A stretch of 64,000 nt of DNA from an uncultured Mollicutes bacterium (GCA_945923475.1 CAMELE010000004.1:16545-80544), one strand, 5' to 3'; counted from the stretch's first letter, positions 27,755 to 37,619 are shown. The notes: generated by a model not told the origin, from the letters alone. Program-made: numbers and translations.

Positions 27755-28960
27755 ATGAACATTACAAATTTAAAAAAGGAATTTCCTGTATTTGATGCTC
27801 ATAGTGATTTATGTTACCTTGATAGTGCTGCGTCTAGCTTAAAGCCAAATTCAGTAATAAAAAAGATGGATTATTACTATAATAATCTTGGCTGTAATGT
27901 TCATCGTGGTGTATATGAGCTATCATATGAGGCTACAGACATGTATGAAGAGGCTAGAGCTAAGGTAGCTAGATTTATTAATTCTAGGTTTGAAGAGGTT
28001 GTATTTACGCGTGGAGCGTCACAGGCATTAAACCTAGTAGCTCTTAGCTATGGAATGCACAATATTAATGAGGGTGATGAGGTTATTACCTCAGAGCTTG
28101 AACATCATTCATCTCATATGCCTTGGTTTAATGTATGCAAGGTTAAGAATGCAAAGCTTAAATATATACCGTTAACAAAAGAGGGAAGAATCACTGTTGA
28201 AGGCTTTAAGAGTGTTCTAACAGAAAAAACTAAGGTTGTAGCTTTAACCTATGTTTCTAATGTTATGGGATATATTACACCAATAAAGGAAATTATCAAG
28301 ATCTGTCATGAAAGAGGAATTATTGTGTCAGTTGATGCTGCTCAAGCAGTACCTCATATGAAGGTCGATGTTAAGGATTTAGATTGTGACTTCTTATCAT
28401 TTTCTGGGCATAAAATGTGTGGACCTACCGGGGTTGGAGTTCTATATGGTAAAAAAGAATTACTAGAGAAAATGGAGCCTGTTGAGTTTGGCGGAGATAT
28501 GGCTGATGTTGTATCTTTAGATAGTCAAAGCTACAAGGATTCTCCATATAAGTTTGAAACTGGTACTCCAATGATTGCAGAAGTAATTGGCTTAGGTGAG
28601 GCATGTGACTTTTTAACAAGCATTGGCCTAGATGAAATAGGTGCATATGAAAAAATGCTTGCGAAGAAGGCCATTGAGCTTTTAAGTGAAATTGAGGATG
28701 TTGAAATCTATAATAAGAATACTGATACTGGAGTAATCACATTTAATATTAAGGGAGTGCACCCTCATGATGCGGCTAGTATTTATGACAAAAATCATGT
28801 TTGCATTCGTGCAGGACATCATTGTGCACAGCTCATTACAAATTTTTTAAATCAAATTTCTACTACAAGAGCGTCGTTCTATTTCTATAATACAATGGAT
28901 GATGTTGTAAGATTGGTTGAAAGTGTTAAAGAAGCTAGGGATTTCTTTAAAAGCTTCTAG
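27755..28960 (+). CDS. sufS: Cysteine desulfurase SufS
   Basis: This PLP enzyme takes sulfur from cysteine and hands it to SufU. About 400 residues with the PLP lysine in SFSGHKMCGPTG (about residue 220), the SufS-type phrase HHSSHMPWF, and the catalytic cysteine loop in RAGHHCAQ near 355. The ATG at 27755 follows AAAGGTGAT; an in-frame upstream codon at 27746 would sit on that site. It lies six bases after sufD. Confidence 0.95.
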   Translation: MNITNLKKEFPVFDAHSDLCYLDSAASSLKPNSVIKKMDYYYNNLGCNVHRGVYELSYEATDMYEEARAKVARFINSRFEEVVFTRGASQALNLVALSYGMHNINEGDEVITSELEHHSSHMPWFNVCKVKNAKLKYIPLTKEGRITVEGFKSVLTEKTKVVALTYVSNVMGYITPIKEIIKICHERGIIVSVDAAQAVPHMKVDVKDLDCDFLSFSGHKMCGPTGVGVLYGKKELLEKMEPVEFGGDMADVVSLDSQSYKDSPYKFETGTPMIAEVIGLGEACDFLTSIGLDEIGAYEKMLAKKAIELLSEIEDVEIYNKNTDTGVITFNIKGVHPHDAASIYDKNHVCIRAGHHCAQLITNFLNQISTTRASFYFYNTMDDVVRLVESVKEARDFFKSF

Positions 28961-28971
28961 GAGGAATTTAT

Positions 28972-29427
28972 ATGGCGTCAAGTATTGAAGAATTATATCG
29001 TGCAGTAATTATGGATCATGCCAAAAATCCAAAGAATAAAGGACTTACTCACAATGATGAATACCAATTTGTTCATTTTAAAAATCCATCTTGTGGAGAT
29101 GATATTAACATTGAGGTAGAAATTAAGGATGGAGTAATTAAGGATATTCGCCAGGATGGAAAGGGCTGCTCTATTTCTATGTCATCAGCCTCTGTTATGA
29201 GTGAAGTGCTTAAGGGGTTAACCGTTAGTGAGGCTAAAGAGATTATTAATGATTTTTATGAGCTTGTTAAGGGTAATGAGCCTAAACATGAGGAAGAGTT
29301 AGGTGAGGCAGTTGCATATGCAGGTGTAAGCCAATTCCCGGCACGTATAAAATGCGCTACACTAGCATGGAAAGCTCTTGAGCAAGGAATTAATGAGGCG
29401 GAGGAAAAATCAAATGAAAAAAATTGA
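28972..29427 (+). CDS. sufU: Sulfur-transfer protein SufU
   Basis: SufU is the zinc-containing partner that accepts persulfide sulfur from SufS in Gram-positive bacteria. The 151 residues have the three conserved cysteines in [13 protein letters not shown] and RIKCATLAW, and the long insertion between the second and third cysteine that separates SufU from IscU. AGGAGG lies eight bases before the ATG. The end overlaps the start of sufB by 14 bases. Confidence 0.94.
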   Translation: MASSIEELYRAVIMDHAKNPKNKGLTHNDEYQFVHFKNPSCGDDINIEVEIKDGVIKDIRQDGKGCSISMSSASVMSEVLKGLTVSEAKEIINDFYELVKGNEPKHEEELGEAVAYAGVSQFPARIKCATLAWKALEQGINEAEEKSNEKN

Positions 29428-30814
29428 TGAAAATCTTCCTAATGACTATAAGTATGGCTTTGTAACTGAAACGAAACCAGTTCTTGATTCTGGTAAAGGT
29501 TTAAATGAAAATGTTATTAAATTTATATCTGAGGCAAAGAATGAGCCTGATTGGATGAAAGAATTTAGACTTAAAAGCTACCAAGCATTTTTGAAAATTA
29601 ATAACCCAAAATGGGGACCCGACTTATCAAGTATTAATTTTGATGACTATACATATTACATTAAATCAACTGATAAGCAGGGTACATCGTGGGAAGAGGT
29701 ACCAGAGGAAATCAAAAATACATTTGAAAAGCTTGGAATTCCTGAGGCTGAACATAAATACTTAGCTGGTGCTTCAACACAATTTGAGTCAGAGGTTGTT
29801 TATCATAATAATCTGAAGGAACTTACTGATGCTGGAGTAATATTTACGGATACAGATACAGCACTTAAGGAGCACCCAGATCTATTAAAGGAATACTTTG
29901 GGAAGCTAATTCCAAGCTCTGATAATAAATATGCCGCATTAAATAGTGCAGTATGGAGTGGTGGCTCATTTATATATGTTCCTAAAGGTGTTAAGCTAAC
30001 AAAGCCAGTTCAGTCATATTTTAGAATTAATAGTGAAAGAATGGGTCAATTTGAAAGAACTCTCATAATTGTAGATGAAGGTGCATCTATTCACTATGTT
30101 GAGGGTTGTACAGCACCATTATATTCAAAGGATTCACTACACGCTGCGGTTGTGGAAATTTATGTTAAAAAGGGTGGATATTGTCGTTATTCAACAGTAC
30201 AAAACTGGTCTAATAACATTGTAAACCTTGTTACAAAGCGTGCTTTGGTTGAAGATGATGCTACAATGGAATGGATTGATGGCAATGTTGGCTCAGGGCT
30301 TAACATGAAATATCCAGCTTGTGTACTTAAAGGTGATAATGCTAAGGGAACATGCGTAACTATTGCATTTGCGTCAAAGGGACAATATCAGGATACAGGT
30401 GCTAAAATGATTCATATCGGAAAAAACACTACATCTACGATTATTTCTAAATCAATTGCTCGTGGTGGTGGTAAGGTAAATTACCGTGGTATGGTAAGAG
30501 CCTTAGAGGGAGCAGCTGGTGCTAGAAGTCATGTTGAATGTGATACCCTTATATTAGATGATATATCTCAATCAGATACAATTCCATTAAATGAGGGTAG
30601 AAATGAAAAAATGTATATAGAGCACGAGGCTTCTGTATCTAAGGTTAATGAGGAACAATTATTCTATTTAATGTCAAGGGGACTTACTGAAGAGGAAGCT
30701 ACTAAGATGATTGTAATGGGATTTATTGAACCATTTGCAAAAGAACTTCCAATGGAGTATGCGGTAGAACTTAATAGATTAATTAATTTAAATATGGAAG
30801 ATTCAATCGGATAA
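29414..30814 (+). CDS. sufB: SUF Fe-S assembly scaffold SufB
   Basis: SufB carries the nascent cluster in the SufBC2D complex. The 466 residues contain the family phrases [21 protein letters not shown], and SRGLTEEEA at the end, with the conserved cysteine in [10 protein letters not shown]. The ATG at 29414 follows GGAGG inside the sufU gene; a longer reading from 29378 has no ribosome binding site and adds an Arg-rich stretch foreign to the family. It is the last gene of the operon, followed by a terminator. Confidence 0.96.
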   Translation: MKKIDENLPNDYKYGFVTETKPVLDSGKGLNENVIKFISEAKNEPDWMKEFRLKSYQAFLKINNPKWGPDLSSINFDDYTYYIKSTDKQGTSWEEVPEEIKNTFEKLGIPEAEHKYLAGASTQFESEVVYHNNLKELTDAGVIFTDTDTALKEHPDLLKEYFGKLIPSSDNKYAALNSAVWSGGSFIYVPKGVKLTKPVQSYFRINSERMGQFERTLIIVDEGASIHYVEGCTAPLYSKDSLHAAVVEIYVKKGGYCRYSTVQNWSNNIVNLVTKRALVEDDATMEWIDGNVGSGLNMKYPACVLKGDNAKGTCVTIAFASKGQYQDTGAKMIHIGKNTTSTIISKSIARGGGKVNYRGMVRALEGAAGARSHVECDTLILDDISQSDTIPLNEGRNEKMYIEHEASVSKVNEEQLFYLMSRGLTEEEATKMIVMGFIEPFAKELPMEYAVELNRLINLNMEDSIG

Positions 30815-30826
30815 TTATAGTTCATA

Positions 30827-30867
30827 AGAGAAAGCAAATTCGTTTATTGAATAGGCTTTCTTTTTTT
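30827..30867 (+). terminator. Terminator of the suf operon
   Basis: AGAAAGC and GCTTTCT pair around a 19-base loop and are followed by a run of T. Confidence 0.8.
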
Positions 30868-31002
30868 GTTAATGATAAGATATAAATATTTCGAGCTATT
30901 ATTTTTATATTTGGTATAAATTAGAATTTTTTTCATATAATAATGTTAGAATATGTGAATTTCATGTTGCATAATTCGACAAATATTGATAAAATATAAT
31001 TG

Positions 31003-31023
31003 AAATAGGAATGATTCCTATTT
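31003..31023 (+). promoter_or_regulatory. Perfect inverted repeat before the Fur-family gene (operator)
   Basis: AAATAGGAAT and ATTCCTATTT flank a single central G, just downstream of a TATAAT box (30995-31000) and abutting the GGAGG site of the regulator gene. Position and symmetry fit an autoregulatory box for the Fur/PerR-type protein encoded next. The sequence is not the known PerR box of Bacillus (TTATAATnATTATAA). Confidence 0.6.
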
Positions 31024-31033
31024 GGAGGTGAAA

Positions 31034-31414
31034 ATGAGTAAGCAACGTGATTTGATATTTGAAATCATCCACGAATCTAAGCTTCACCTTTCCGCCGAGG
31101 ACATTTTTAAAGAGGCAACTAAAAAAATGCCAAATATCTCCTTAGGAACAGTCTATCGTAATCTTAATGATCTAACAGAAGAAGGACAAATTGCTCGCTT
31201 TCATACTGGATTAGGTAAGGATTACTATGACTATAATATTGATCCACATGGACATTTAATCTGTAAATCCTGTGGAGGTATTAAGGATTATGATGTTAAA
31301 GAACTTTATAATCATTTAAAGGGGAATATCAAAAAACTTATCTCATTTGAAATAGAGATTAAGTACATATGTGAAAAATGTCAAAAAAATTTAGAAAAAG
31401 AAGGAGACAATTAA
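31034..31414 (+). CDS. Fur-family regulator, PerR-like
   Basis: The 126-residue protein has an N-terminal winged helix ([12 protein letters not shown] is the recognition helix) and a dimerisation domain with the metal motif [11 protein letters not shown] and a CEKCQ pair near the end for structural zinc. A longer reading from 31022 would begin inside the ribosome binding site. Rubrerythrin follows after one base, which points to peroxide response (PerR) more than iron uptake (Fur); sequence alone does not settle this. The palindrome at 31003-31023 is the likely binding site, implying control of both genes. Confidence 0.88.
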   Translation: MSKQRDLIFEIIHESKLHLSAEDIFKEATKKMPNISLGTVYRNLNDLTEEGQIARFHTGLGKDYYDYNIDPHGHLICKSCGGIKDYDVKELYNHLKGNIKKLISFEIEIKYICEKCQKNLEKEGDN

Positions 31415-31415
31415 T

Positions 31416-31952
31416 ATGACAAGATACGAAGGAACACAAACTGAAAAGAATTTACAGGCAGCATTTGCAGGAGAATCACAAGCAAGAAACAAATATACTT
31501 ATTTTGCTAGTGTTGCAAAAAAAGAAGGCTATGAGCAAATTTCAGCTATATTCTTAGAAACTGCAGAAAATGAAAAAGAGCATGCAAAAATGTGGTTTAA
31601 GGAGCTAGGCGGTATTGGTGATACTAAGGCTAATCTAAAGGCTGCGGCTGCAGGCGAGAATTATGAATGGACAGATATGTATGAGGAATTCGCTAAGACA
31701 GCAGAGGAAGAAGGATTTAAAGATTTAGCTTGGAAGTTTAGAGCTGTAGGAAAAATTGAAAAGACTCATGAGGAGCGCTATTTAAAATTACTTGACAATG
31801 TTGAAATGCAACATGTATTTGAAAAGTCTGAAGAGGTTATGTGGAAATGCCGTAACTGTGGACACCTTGTAATTGGTAAAAAGGCACCAGCTATTTGTCC
31901 TGTTTGCCAACATGCACAAAGCTACTTTGAGGTAGAAGCCAAGAATTACTAA
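31416..31952 (+). CDS. rbr: Rubrerythrin
   Basis: Rubrerythrin reduces hydrogen peroxide in anaerobes. The 178 residues have the ferritin-like diiron domain ([22 protein letters not shown]) and a C-terminal rubredoxin domain with CRNCGH and CPVCQH. AAGGAG precedes the ATG, and it shares a transcript with the PerR-like regulator. A terminator follows at 31966-31998. Confidence 0.96.
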   Translation: MTRYEGTQTEKNLQAAFAGESQARNKYTYFASVAKKEGYEQISAIFLETAENEKEHAKMWFKELGGIGDTKANLKAAAAGENYEWTDMYEEFAKTAEEEGFKDLAWKFRAVGKIEKTHEERYLKLLDNVEMQHVFEKSEEVMWKCRNCGHLVIGKKAPAICPVCQHAQSYFEVEAKNY

Positions 31953-31965
31953 AATTAAAAATATG

Positions 31966-31998
31966 ATACAATCTCATTTTTATGAGGTTGTATTTTTA
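31966..31998 (+). terminator. Terminator after rubrerythrin
   Basis: ATACAATCTCAT and ATGAGGTTGTAT pair with one G-T wobble around a four-base loop, followed by T-rich sequence. Confidence 0.85.
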
Positions 31999-32033
31999 AA
32001 TTTATCTAGAATAATTGATCTGGAGGATTAAAA

Positions 32034-32870
32034 ATGATTAAAGATGAAATATATATTCTAAATAATGGAGTAAAAATACCAAAAATAGGATTTGGTACTT
32101 GGCAAATACCAAATGGATCAAAAGCGTATGAGTCAACACTTTTCGCTCTTAAATGTGGCTATAGACATATTGATACAGCATATGTATATGGGAACGAGGA
32201 AAGTGTTGGACAAGCAATAATTGATTCAAAAATACCAAGAGAGGAAATATTTATTACGACAAAGCTTCCTGCATCTATAAAAAGTTATGAGGAAACGTTT
32301 AAATATTTTGAGGAGTCGATTAATAGATTAAAAATAGATTATGTAGATTTATATTTAATTCATGCACCTTGGCCTTGGCAAAGCTGTGGAATGGATTGTA
32401 CAGAGGGAAATATTGAGGCTTGGAAAGCAATGATTGAACTATATAAGGCAAAAAAAATAAGAGCAATTGGCGTTTCAAATTTCCATGTTAAGGATATAGA
32501 GGCTATAGTCAATGCAACAGGTGTATGGCCAGCTGTTAATCAAATTAGATATTTTATTGGAAATACTCAGCCACAAATTACAGAATATTGTCAAAATAAT
32601 AATATTTTAATAGAAGCATATTCGCCATTTGCAACAGGAGAACTTATTGAAAATCCAATTTTACAGGAATTTGCTAAAAAGTATAATAAAACAGTAGCTC
32701 AAATATGCTTAAAATATTGCTTAGACACTAACACATTACCACTTCCTAAATCAACAACTCCAAGTAGGATTGAAGCTAATTTAGATGTTGATTTTGATAT
32801 GGACGACGCTGATTTGAATAAGTTAAATGATTTATATCATATTGCGTCTACAAGAGAGCTTAGAGATTAA
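32034..32870 (+). CDS. Aldo/keto reductase
   Basis: NADPH-dependent reductase of carbonyl compounds. The 278 residues carry the catalytic set: DTAYVYGNE (Asp and Tyr), TTKLP (Lys) and LIHAPWP (His), plus GVSNF and the C-terminal NADPH-binding phrase LPLPKST. GGAGG precedes the ATG. Neighbours (rubrerythrin and MscL) give no hint of substrate; methylglyoxal or other short aldehydes are common for this subgroup. Confidence 0.92.
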   Translation: MIKDEIYILNNGVKIPKIGFGTWQIPNGSKAYESTLFALKCGYRHIDTAYVYGNEESVGQAIIDSKIPREEIFITTKLPASIKSYEETFKYFEESINRLKIDYVDLYLIHAPWPWQSCGMDCTEGNIEAWKAMIELYKAKKIRAIGVSNFHVKDIEAIVNATGVWPAVNQIRYFIGNTQPQITEYCQNNNILIEAYSPFATGELIENPILQEFAKKYNKTVAQICLKYCLDTNTLPLPKSTTPSRIEANLDVDFDMDDADLNKLNDLYHIASTRELRD

Positions 32871-32927
32871 TTTGTATTGAATAATTAGATTTTAGATATA
32901 TAATAGAAGTAGATGGAGGATTATTTG

Positions 32928-33500
32928 ATGAAGAAGTTTTGGGCAGAATTTAAAAAGTTCATATCCAGAGGAAATGTAATGGATATGGCTGTCGGAACAA
33001 TTATTGGAGCTGCTTTTACAGCAATTGTTACGGCATTATCTAATGGCATTTTAAAGCCAGTAATTAACATGGTAATTTACTATTGCTGTGGTGGAAATAA
33101 GGATGCATTAGATAAAATGTATACAGTACTTGTAAAGGTTACAACTACTGATACAAATGGAAATGAGGTATTAGATTTAGCTAATTCAATTTACATTGAC
33201 TGGGGTGCATTTATAAGTGCTATTATTAATTTCTTCCTTGTAGCACTTGTTCTATTCTTTGTGATTAAAGGATTTAATGCTCTAAGAGACCAAGCAATTG
33301 AATCAACAAAGATTGAAAATAGAATTAAGTTTAAACAAGAAAAAGGAATTAAGCTAAATAAAAAGGAGCTTGCTTATTTGGATGCTAAGAAGAAAAAAGA
33401 AGAAGAGGAGGCTAATAAGCCTGTACCTGAGCCTGTTAAGGATCCAGTTGTAAGCATTCTTGAAGAAATTAGAGATTCATTAAATAAAGATAAAGAATAA
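32928..33500 (+). CDS. mscL: Large-conductance mechanosensitive channel MscL
   Basis: MscL opens under membrane tension and saves the cell from hypo-osmotic shock. About 190 residues: the family start (KKFWAEFKKFISRGNVMDM), helix 1 with GTIIGAAFTAIV, an extracellular loop longer than usual (about residues 48-85, with a CC pair), helix 2 FFLVALVLFFVIKGFN, and an extended Lys/Glu-rich cytoplasmic tail. Common MscL proteins have 130-150 residues. The ATG at 32928 follows GGAGG; the ATG at 32913 overlaps that site and is rejected. Confidence 0.93.
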   Translation: MKKFWAEFKKFISRGNVMDMAVGTIIGAAFTAIVTALSNGILKPVINMVIYYCCGGNKDALDKMYTVLVKVTTTDTNGNEVLDLANSIYIDWGAFISAIINFFLVALVLFFVIKGFNALRDQAIESTKIENRIKFKQEKGIKLNKKELAYLDAKKKKEEEEANKPVPEPVKDPVVSILEEIRDSLNKDKE

Positions 33501-33508
33501 CGTAAGAT

Positions 33509-33551
33509 TAGGATGTAAGATGTTATATTTTATATCCTATTTTTTTCTTTT
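33509..33551 (+). terminator. Terminator after mscL
   Basis: TAGGAT and ATCCTA pair around a 19-base A/T-rich loop, followed by a long T-run. Confidence 0.65.
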
Positions 33552-33609
33552 TTGGGCGTAAATCATTCTTTTTAGACTATTGACTCATAAAATAGTATCA
33601 GGTGATAAT

Positions 33610-34287
33610 TTGTATTATAAAAATATATATTATCTGAAAAGAGGTATTGGTACAAAAAATATAATATTTTTACATGGATGGGGTGGAGATTCCAATCAGT
33701 TTTTAGCCTTTTCAAATCTATTTTTAAATAATTATAATGTATATTTGCTTGATCTTCCTGCATTTGGAAAATCTTATACGGATGCTGTTTTATCGTTAGA
33801 GGATTATGGTAATGCAATAGATGATTTTATAAAAGGGAATAAGATTTTTAACCCAATTATAATAGGGCATTCTTTTGGTGGAAGAATTGCCCTTAAAATG
33901 CTAGAAAGCAATATGAATTATAAGACAATATTAATATCTACTCCTGGCTTTGACTTAAAATCCTTAAAAACTAGGATTAAGCTTATGCTTAATAAAATGT
34001 TTAACGTAAAATTCCCTAGTAAGGATTATAAAAATGCTAATCAGTTAAGAAGAAAAATAATGAATAGGTGTATGCTAGATACAAAGAAGATAGATTATAA
34101 AAAAATAACCCAAAATCTTATTATAATTCATGGTACTAAGGATAAAACTGTAAAGCCAAGAGTTGCTAAGAAAATGAACAAAAAGATAAAGAAATCTCAT
34201 CTTATATGGATAAAAGGTGAACATTTCCCATACCTAGATGAACCAGTAAAGGTTTATAAGGTGATTAATTATTATGCCAATATATAG
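33610..34287 (+). CDS. Alpha/beta hydrolase
   Basis: About 225 residues with the fold's landmarks: oxyanion strand FLHGWGGD, nucleophile elbow GHSFGG, acid in GTKDKTV and histidine in GEHFPY near the end. The start is uncertain: TTG at 33610 has AGGTGA four bases upstream, while TTG at 33580 has none. The cap region is small and basic. The stop overlaps a MurF-like gene by 14 bases, and a D-Ala-D-Ala ligase follows, so a role in peptidoglycan precursor or D-amino-acid metabolism is possible but unproven. Confidence 0.82.
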   Translation: MYYKNIYYLKRGIGTKNIIFLHGWGGDSNQFLAFSNLFLNNYNVYLLDLPAFGKSYTDAVLSLEDYGNAIDDFIKGNKIFNPIIIGHSFGGRIALKMLESNMNYKTILISTPGFDLKSLKTRIKLMLNKMFNVKFPSKDYKNANQLRRKIMNRCMLDTKKIDYKKITQNLIIIHGTKDKTVKPRVAKKMNKKIKKSHLIWIKGEHFPYLDEPVKVYKVINYYANI

Positions 34288-35713
34288 TTATTTTTTTGTT
34301 ATTTATGTAGTAGTCTCTATATACCATTCATTGACAATATACCAGCAAGCGCATTATGAGATTAGAGAGTATTTAAGGTATATAATAAGGTATATTCATA
34401 TTGAGGCTTATTCATTATTTTTTATCCTAGTAATATCTATTGCTAATGATGTTGTAATTAGCTCATTAGGTTCGATTATTTTAGGTCTAGGGGTAGCTTA
34501 TCTACATGGTAAAAAACGAATTGGATTAAAAATAACTAATCGAATAAAAAGATTTTTAATAATGACTATACCATTTACAATTATTATAATTTACTTTTAT
34601 CCTTTTATCTTCCTAATAAGATTTTTTTTAGTAGCTTTGATGATTCTATCTAACGCTATTGAAGGAATAATTAACAAAGGCTATCAAACATCTGCGAAAC
34701 ATAAATTTCAGACATTTGATGGTATATGTATTGGTATAACTGGCTCTTTTGCTAAAACAACAACAAAGTTATTTTTAAGTCAGCTAATGAACTCGTATCC
34801 TAATCTTTCTACTATTAAATCCTATAATACACTAAACGGAATATCTTTGATGATAAATAATAATGATCTAAACCTTTATGATTATCTTATTTTAGAAATG
34901 GGTGCATCTCATAAAAATGATATTAAAAAAATATGCTCTGCATTTGGTCCAACTATAGGAATAGTAACGTCAATAGGATATATGCACCTTAATACATTTA
35001 AAACGATGGATACAATAATAAAAGAAAAAATGAGCTTAATAGAATCCTTGCCTCAAAAAGGGTTAGGTATCATTAATTATGAAAATGAATATATCAGAAG
35101 CTATAAGCTTAAATCAAATGCATATGTACTGACATATGGATTTAATTATGGAGATTTTAAAGCAAAAGTAAATAAAGATATTGTTGGTATATATTATTTT
35201 GAAAAAAATATTTTATCCTTTAAAAGAAATAACTTGGATGAAATAGACATTCTAAATCTAATGCCTGGTATAATCTTATCAATGCTACTTGGAGTTAATG
35301 AAAAAGAAATAGTTAATCAGATCAATAGAATTAAAAAGCCACCTGCTCGTCAAGAAATTAAGCAGATTGGTAGATCGATACTTATAGATGATTCGTATAA
35401 TTCGAATATAGCTGGTGCTGTAGCAGCTGTAAATAAAATGAAATTATATCCTGGGAAAAAGATTATTATTACCCCTGGAATTGTAGAAAACGATAAGGTT
35501 ATAAATCAATTATATGATGAATATAGCAAAGTGATTAATGAAAATGTAGATGAAGCATACATTGTAAGATGCAGGACATCAAAAGAGTTATATGACAAGA
35601 TAAGTATAAAGAAGGAATATGTTAAATCCGTAAATTCGGTAATTAAATTACTTGATTTTCAAGAAAGTGCAGTAATATTAATTGAAAATGATATTCCGGA
35701 TATTTACGTATAA
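34274..35713 (+). CDS. Membrane-anchored MurF-like ligase
   Basis: The 479 residues start with about 130 residues of hydrophobic helices, followed by a Mur-ligase body: ATP loop GITGSFAKTTTK near residue 153, NTLNG, a phrase LEMGASHKNDI, and the MurF-type C-terminal motif DDSYNSN. MurF adds D-Ala-D-Ala to the UDP-MurNAc-tripeptide in the cytoplasm. Soluble MurF has no membrane part. The ATP loop reads FAKTTT where NGKTTT is usual, a change of a normally invariant glycine. The next gene encodes D-Ala-D-Ala ligase, which supports the cell-wall link. It may be the main MurF or a paralogue with other substrate. Confidence 0.75.
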   Translation: MPIYSYFFVIYVVVSIYHSLTIYQQAHYEIREYLRYIIRYIHIEAYSLFFILVISIANDVVISSLGSIILGLGVAYLHGKKRIGLKITNRIKRFLIMTIPFTIIIIYFYPFIFLIRFFLVALMILSNAIEGIINKGYQTSAKHKFQTFDGICIGITGSFAKTTTKLFLSQLMNSYPNLSTIKSYNTLNGISLMINNNDLNLYDYLILEMGASHKNDIKKICSAFGPTIGIVTSIGYMHLNTFKTMDTIIKEKMSLIESLPQKGLGIINYENEYIRSYKLKSNAYVLTYGFNYGDFKAKVNKDIVGIYYFEKNILSFKRNNLDEIDILNLMPGIILSMLLGVNEKEIVNQINRIKKPPARQEIKQIGRSILIDDSYNSNIAGAVAAVNKMKLYPGKKIIITPGIVENDKVINQLYDEYSKVINENVDEAYIVRCRTSKELYDKISIKKEYVKSVNSVIKLLDFQESAVILIENDIPDIYV

Positions 35714-35753
35714 TCTTTTCATTATAACCATATTATTTAAAGGATGTGATTTT

Positions 35754-36746
35754 TTGAAGATTGGTGTCTTATGTGGAGGAAATTCCTCGGAGCATGAAAT
35801 ATCTATTATAAGTGCTTTGGATTTGCTAAAAAGGAACAATGATTATAAATTCCTATATTTAACGAAGGAAAACGAAATATATTATATAAAGAATCCTACT
35901 ATCGATAATATTTTAAGCCTAAAGGGAAGACGAGTGTTTTTTAATAATAGTGGTTTTAAAGGAATAAAGCTAGATTTTGTTATTTTAACTGTACATGGTA
36001 AAAATGCTGAAGATGTAATGGGTGGTATTCTAGATTTTTATAAAATACCATATTTAGGCTCATCTATTTATCCTAGTATAATGGCGATGGATAAGGAGCT
36101 AACCTATTTAAAATTAAAGCAAATGAATATTGATACCTTGGATAAAATAGTATTACATAAGGGATCTGATTTTAATATAAATAAGTATCCCGTTATAATT
36201 AAGCCTGCTCGGTCGGGTTCATCTATTGGAATAAATGTGGTTCATAATAGGGAAGATGCAGTAAATTGGATGAATACTGCATATAAAGAGGATAACAAGA
36301 TTATAATTGAGCCTTTTATTGAGAATATGGTTGAGTTTTGTGTGGGATTTTGCAAGGATACTGATGTAATAATGTCTAGAGTTGAGGTGATTCATAATCA
36401 AAAGGAATTTTTTGACTATGATGAAAAGTACAAAAATCGAAAAGAAGACTTTAAGCATGATTATTTGTCAGACGATGCTATAATAGATAAAATATATCAA
36501 ATTGGTAAAACTATCTATAATAACTTTGAGTTTGAAGATATAATAAGAATTGACTTTATATATTCAAATGATAAGCTATATGTTAACGAGATAAATTCGA
36601 TTCCGGGTAGTTTAGGATTATATTTGTTTGAGGATAAGAATTTACTTGATAAACTGATTAAGAATAAATATCGAGTCTATTATCAGCATAATCAGATTAA
36701 AAAAGAGCTTGATCGTGATTTGATTGGACTTAACTCAAAGAAGTAA
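35754..36746 (+). CDS. ddl: D-alanine--D-alanine ligase
   Basis: The enzyme makes D-Ala-D-Ala for peptidoglycan. About 330 residues in ATP-grasp fold: CGGNSSEHEIS at the start, IKPARSGSSIG in the middle, RIDFIY and NEINSIPGS near the end. The start is TTG at 35754 behind AAAGGATGTGAT; a reading from 35682 would add a hydrophobic leader overlapping the MurF-like gene and is not expected in this cytosolic family. It completes a three-gene set with the hydrolase and MurF-like ligase. D-Ala-D-Lac specificity cannot be judged safely by eye. Confidence 0.92.
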   Translation: MKIGVLCGGNSSEHEISIISALDLLKRNNDYKFLYLTKENEIYYIKNPTIDNILSLKGRRVFFNNSGFKGIKLDFVILTVHGKNAEDVMGGILDFYKIPYLGSSIYPSIMAMDKELTYLKLKQMNIDTLDKIVLHKGSDFNINKYPVIIKPARSGSSIGINVVHNREDAVNWMNTAYKEDNKIIIEPFIENMVEFCVGFCKDTDVIMSRVEVIHNQKEFFDYDEKYKNRKEDFKHDYLSDDAIIDKIYQIGKTIYNNFEFEDIIRIDFIYSNDKLYVNEINSIPGSLGLYLFEDKNLLDKLIKNKYRVYYQHNQIKKELDRDLIGLNSKK

Positions 36747-36747
36747 A

Positions 36748-36805
36748 TGCTATAATTTAAAAAAATGATAAATTGGATGCAAATGTAGGATTACTATGCT
36801 ATAAT
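36748..36805 (+). promoter_or_regulatory. Two extended -10 promoter boxes before the RDD gene
   Basis: TGCTATAAT occurs at 36748-36756 and again at 36797-36805, both in the 87-base gap before the RDD gene. The TGn extension can replace a good -35 box. The same nonamer stands before genes at 53498 and 59227. Confidence 0.55.
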
Positions 36806-36833
36806 AGTATTAAATTATAGGGTTGGTGATATT

Positions 36834-37619
36834 ATGCAAAAGGCAAATGGTGCACAAAGATTTGTAGCATTCTTAATCGATTCAATTTTATTAGCAATAG
36901 TGACTTCAATTGTATGCTCATTAATATTCTTGATTTTTAATCTTAAGAGTCCTGCTATGATTGAAATGCCTACTGATGAAAAGAAGGATGAACTGATTGA
37001 GTATCTTGTAAAGGAGACAAATTTACCAAGAGATAATTTTGAAGGGCTAGATGATAGGACATTTGTCATTTATGTTGCAGCACTAGATGCTACTAAATAT
37101 AATGATAGTTTTGTACACGAGGCACATCAATGGTATAGTGATTATGTTAGCTATTCACTTAAAACATCAATAACAGCATTGATTGTATACTTGATTTTCT
37201 TTGTGGCATATTATGATATTTTAGGCTATTATTGGAGCAAGCAAACAATTGGAAGAATGCTTATGAAGATAAAGGTTGTGACTGATGGTAATGATAAGGC
37301 TAAATGCTCTACATTGATTTTACGTGATCTTGTTGGATTTGAGCTTATTAATATATTAAATATTTGTTGTTGCATTCCACTTATTGTTAATATAGTATTA
37401 ATTTGTGGTAAGGACCATACATCAATTGGTGATAAGCTATCTTATACACAAATGATTGCATATGAAAATAGTATGAAAGATAATACAGATTCATTTGGAA
37501 ATCATATAGAAAATGAGTTTATGGGTTCAACTCCTAATAATACTGAAGAACAAGCAAGCAAGGATGAAAGTGTTCAGGATGCACAAATCGTAAGTAGCGA
37601 TGAAGAAAATGATAAATAA
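36834..37619 (+). CDS. RDD-family membrane protein
   Basis: The 261-residue protein has four hydrophobic segments and the RDD family marks: an Arg-containing first helix (AQRFVAFLIDSILLAI) and the later SKQTIGRMLMKIKVVT. The tail of about 60 residues is acidic and probably cytoplasmic. Function of the family is mostly unknown; some members act in ion or amino-acid exchange. The stop overlaps the start of the next gene by 20 bases. Confidence 0.85.
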   Translation: MQKANGAQRFVAFLIDSILLAIVTSIVCSLIFLIFNLKSPAMIEMPTDEKKDELIEYLVKETNLPRDNFEGLDDRTFVIYVAALDATKYNDSFVHEAHQWYSDYVSYSLKTSITALIVYLIFFVAYYDILGYYWSKQTIGRMLMKIKVVTDGNDKAKCSTLILRDLVGFELINILNICCCIPLIVNIVLICGKDHTSIGDKLSYTQMIAYENSMKDNTDSFGNHIENEFMGSTPNNTEEQASKDESVQDAQIVSSDEENDK

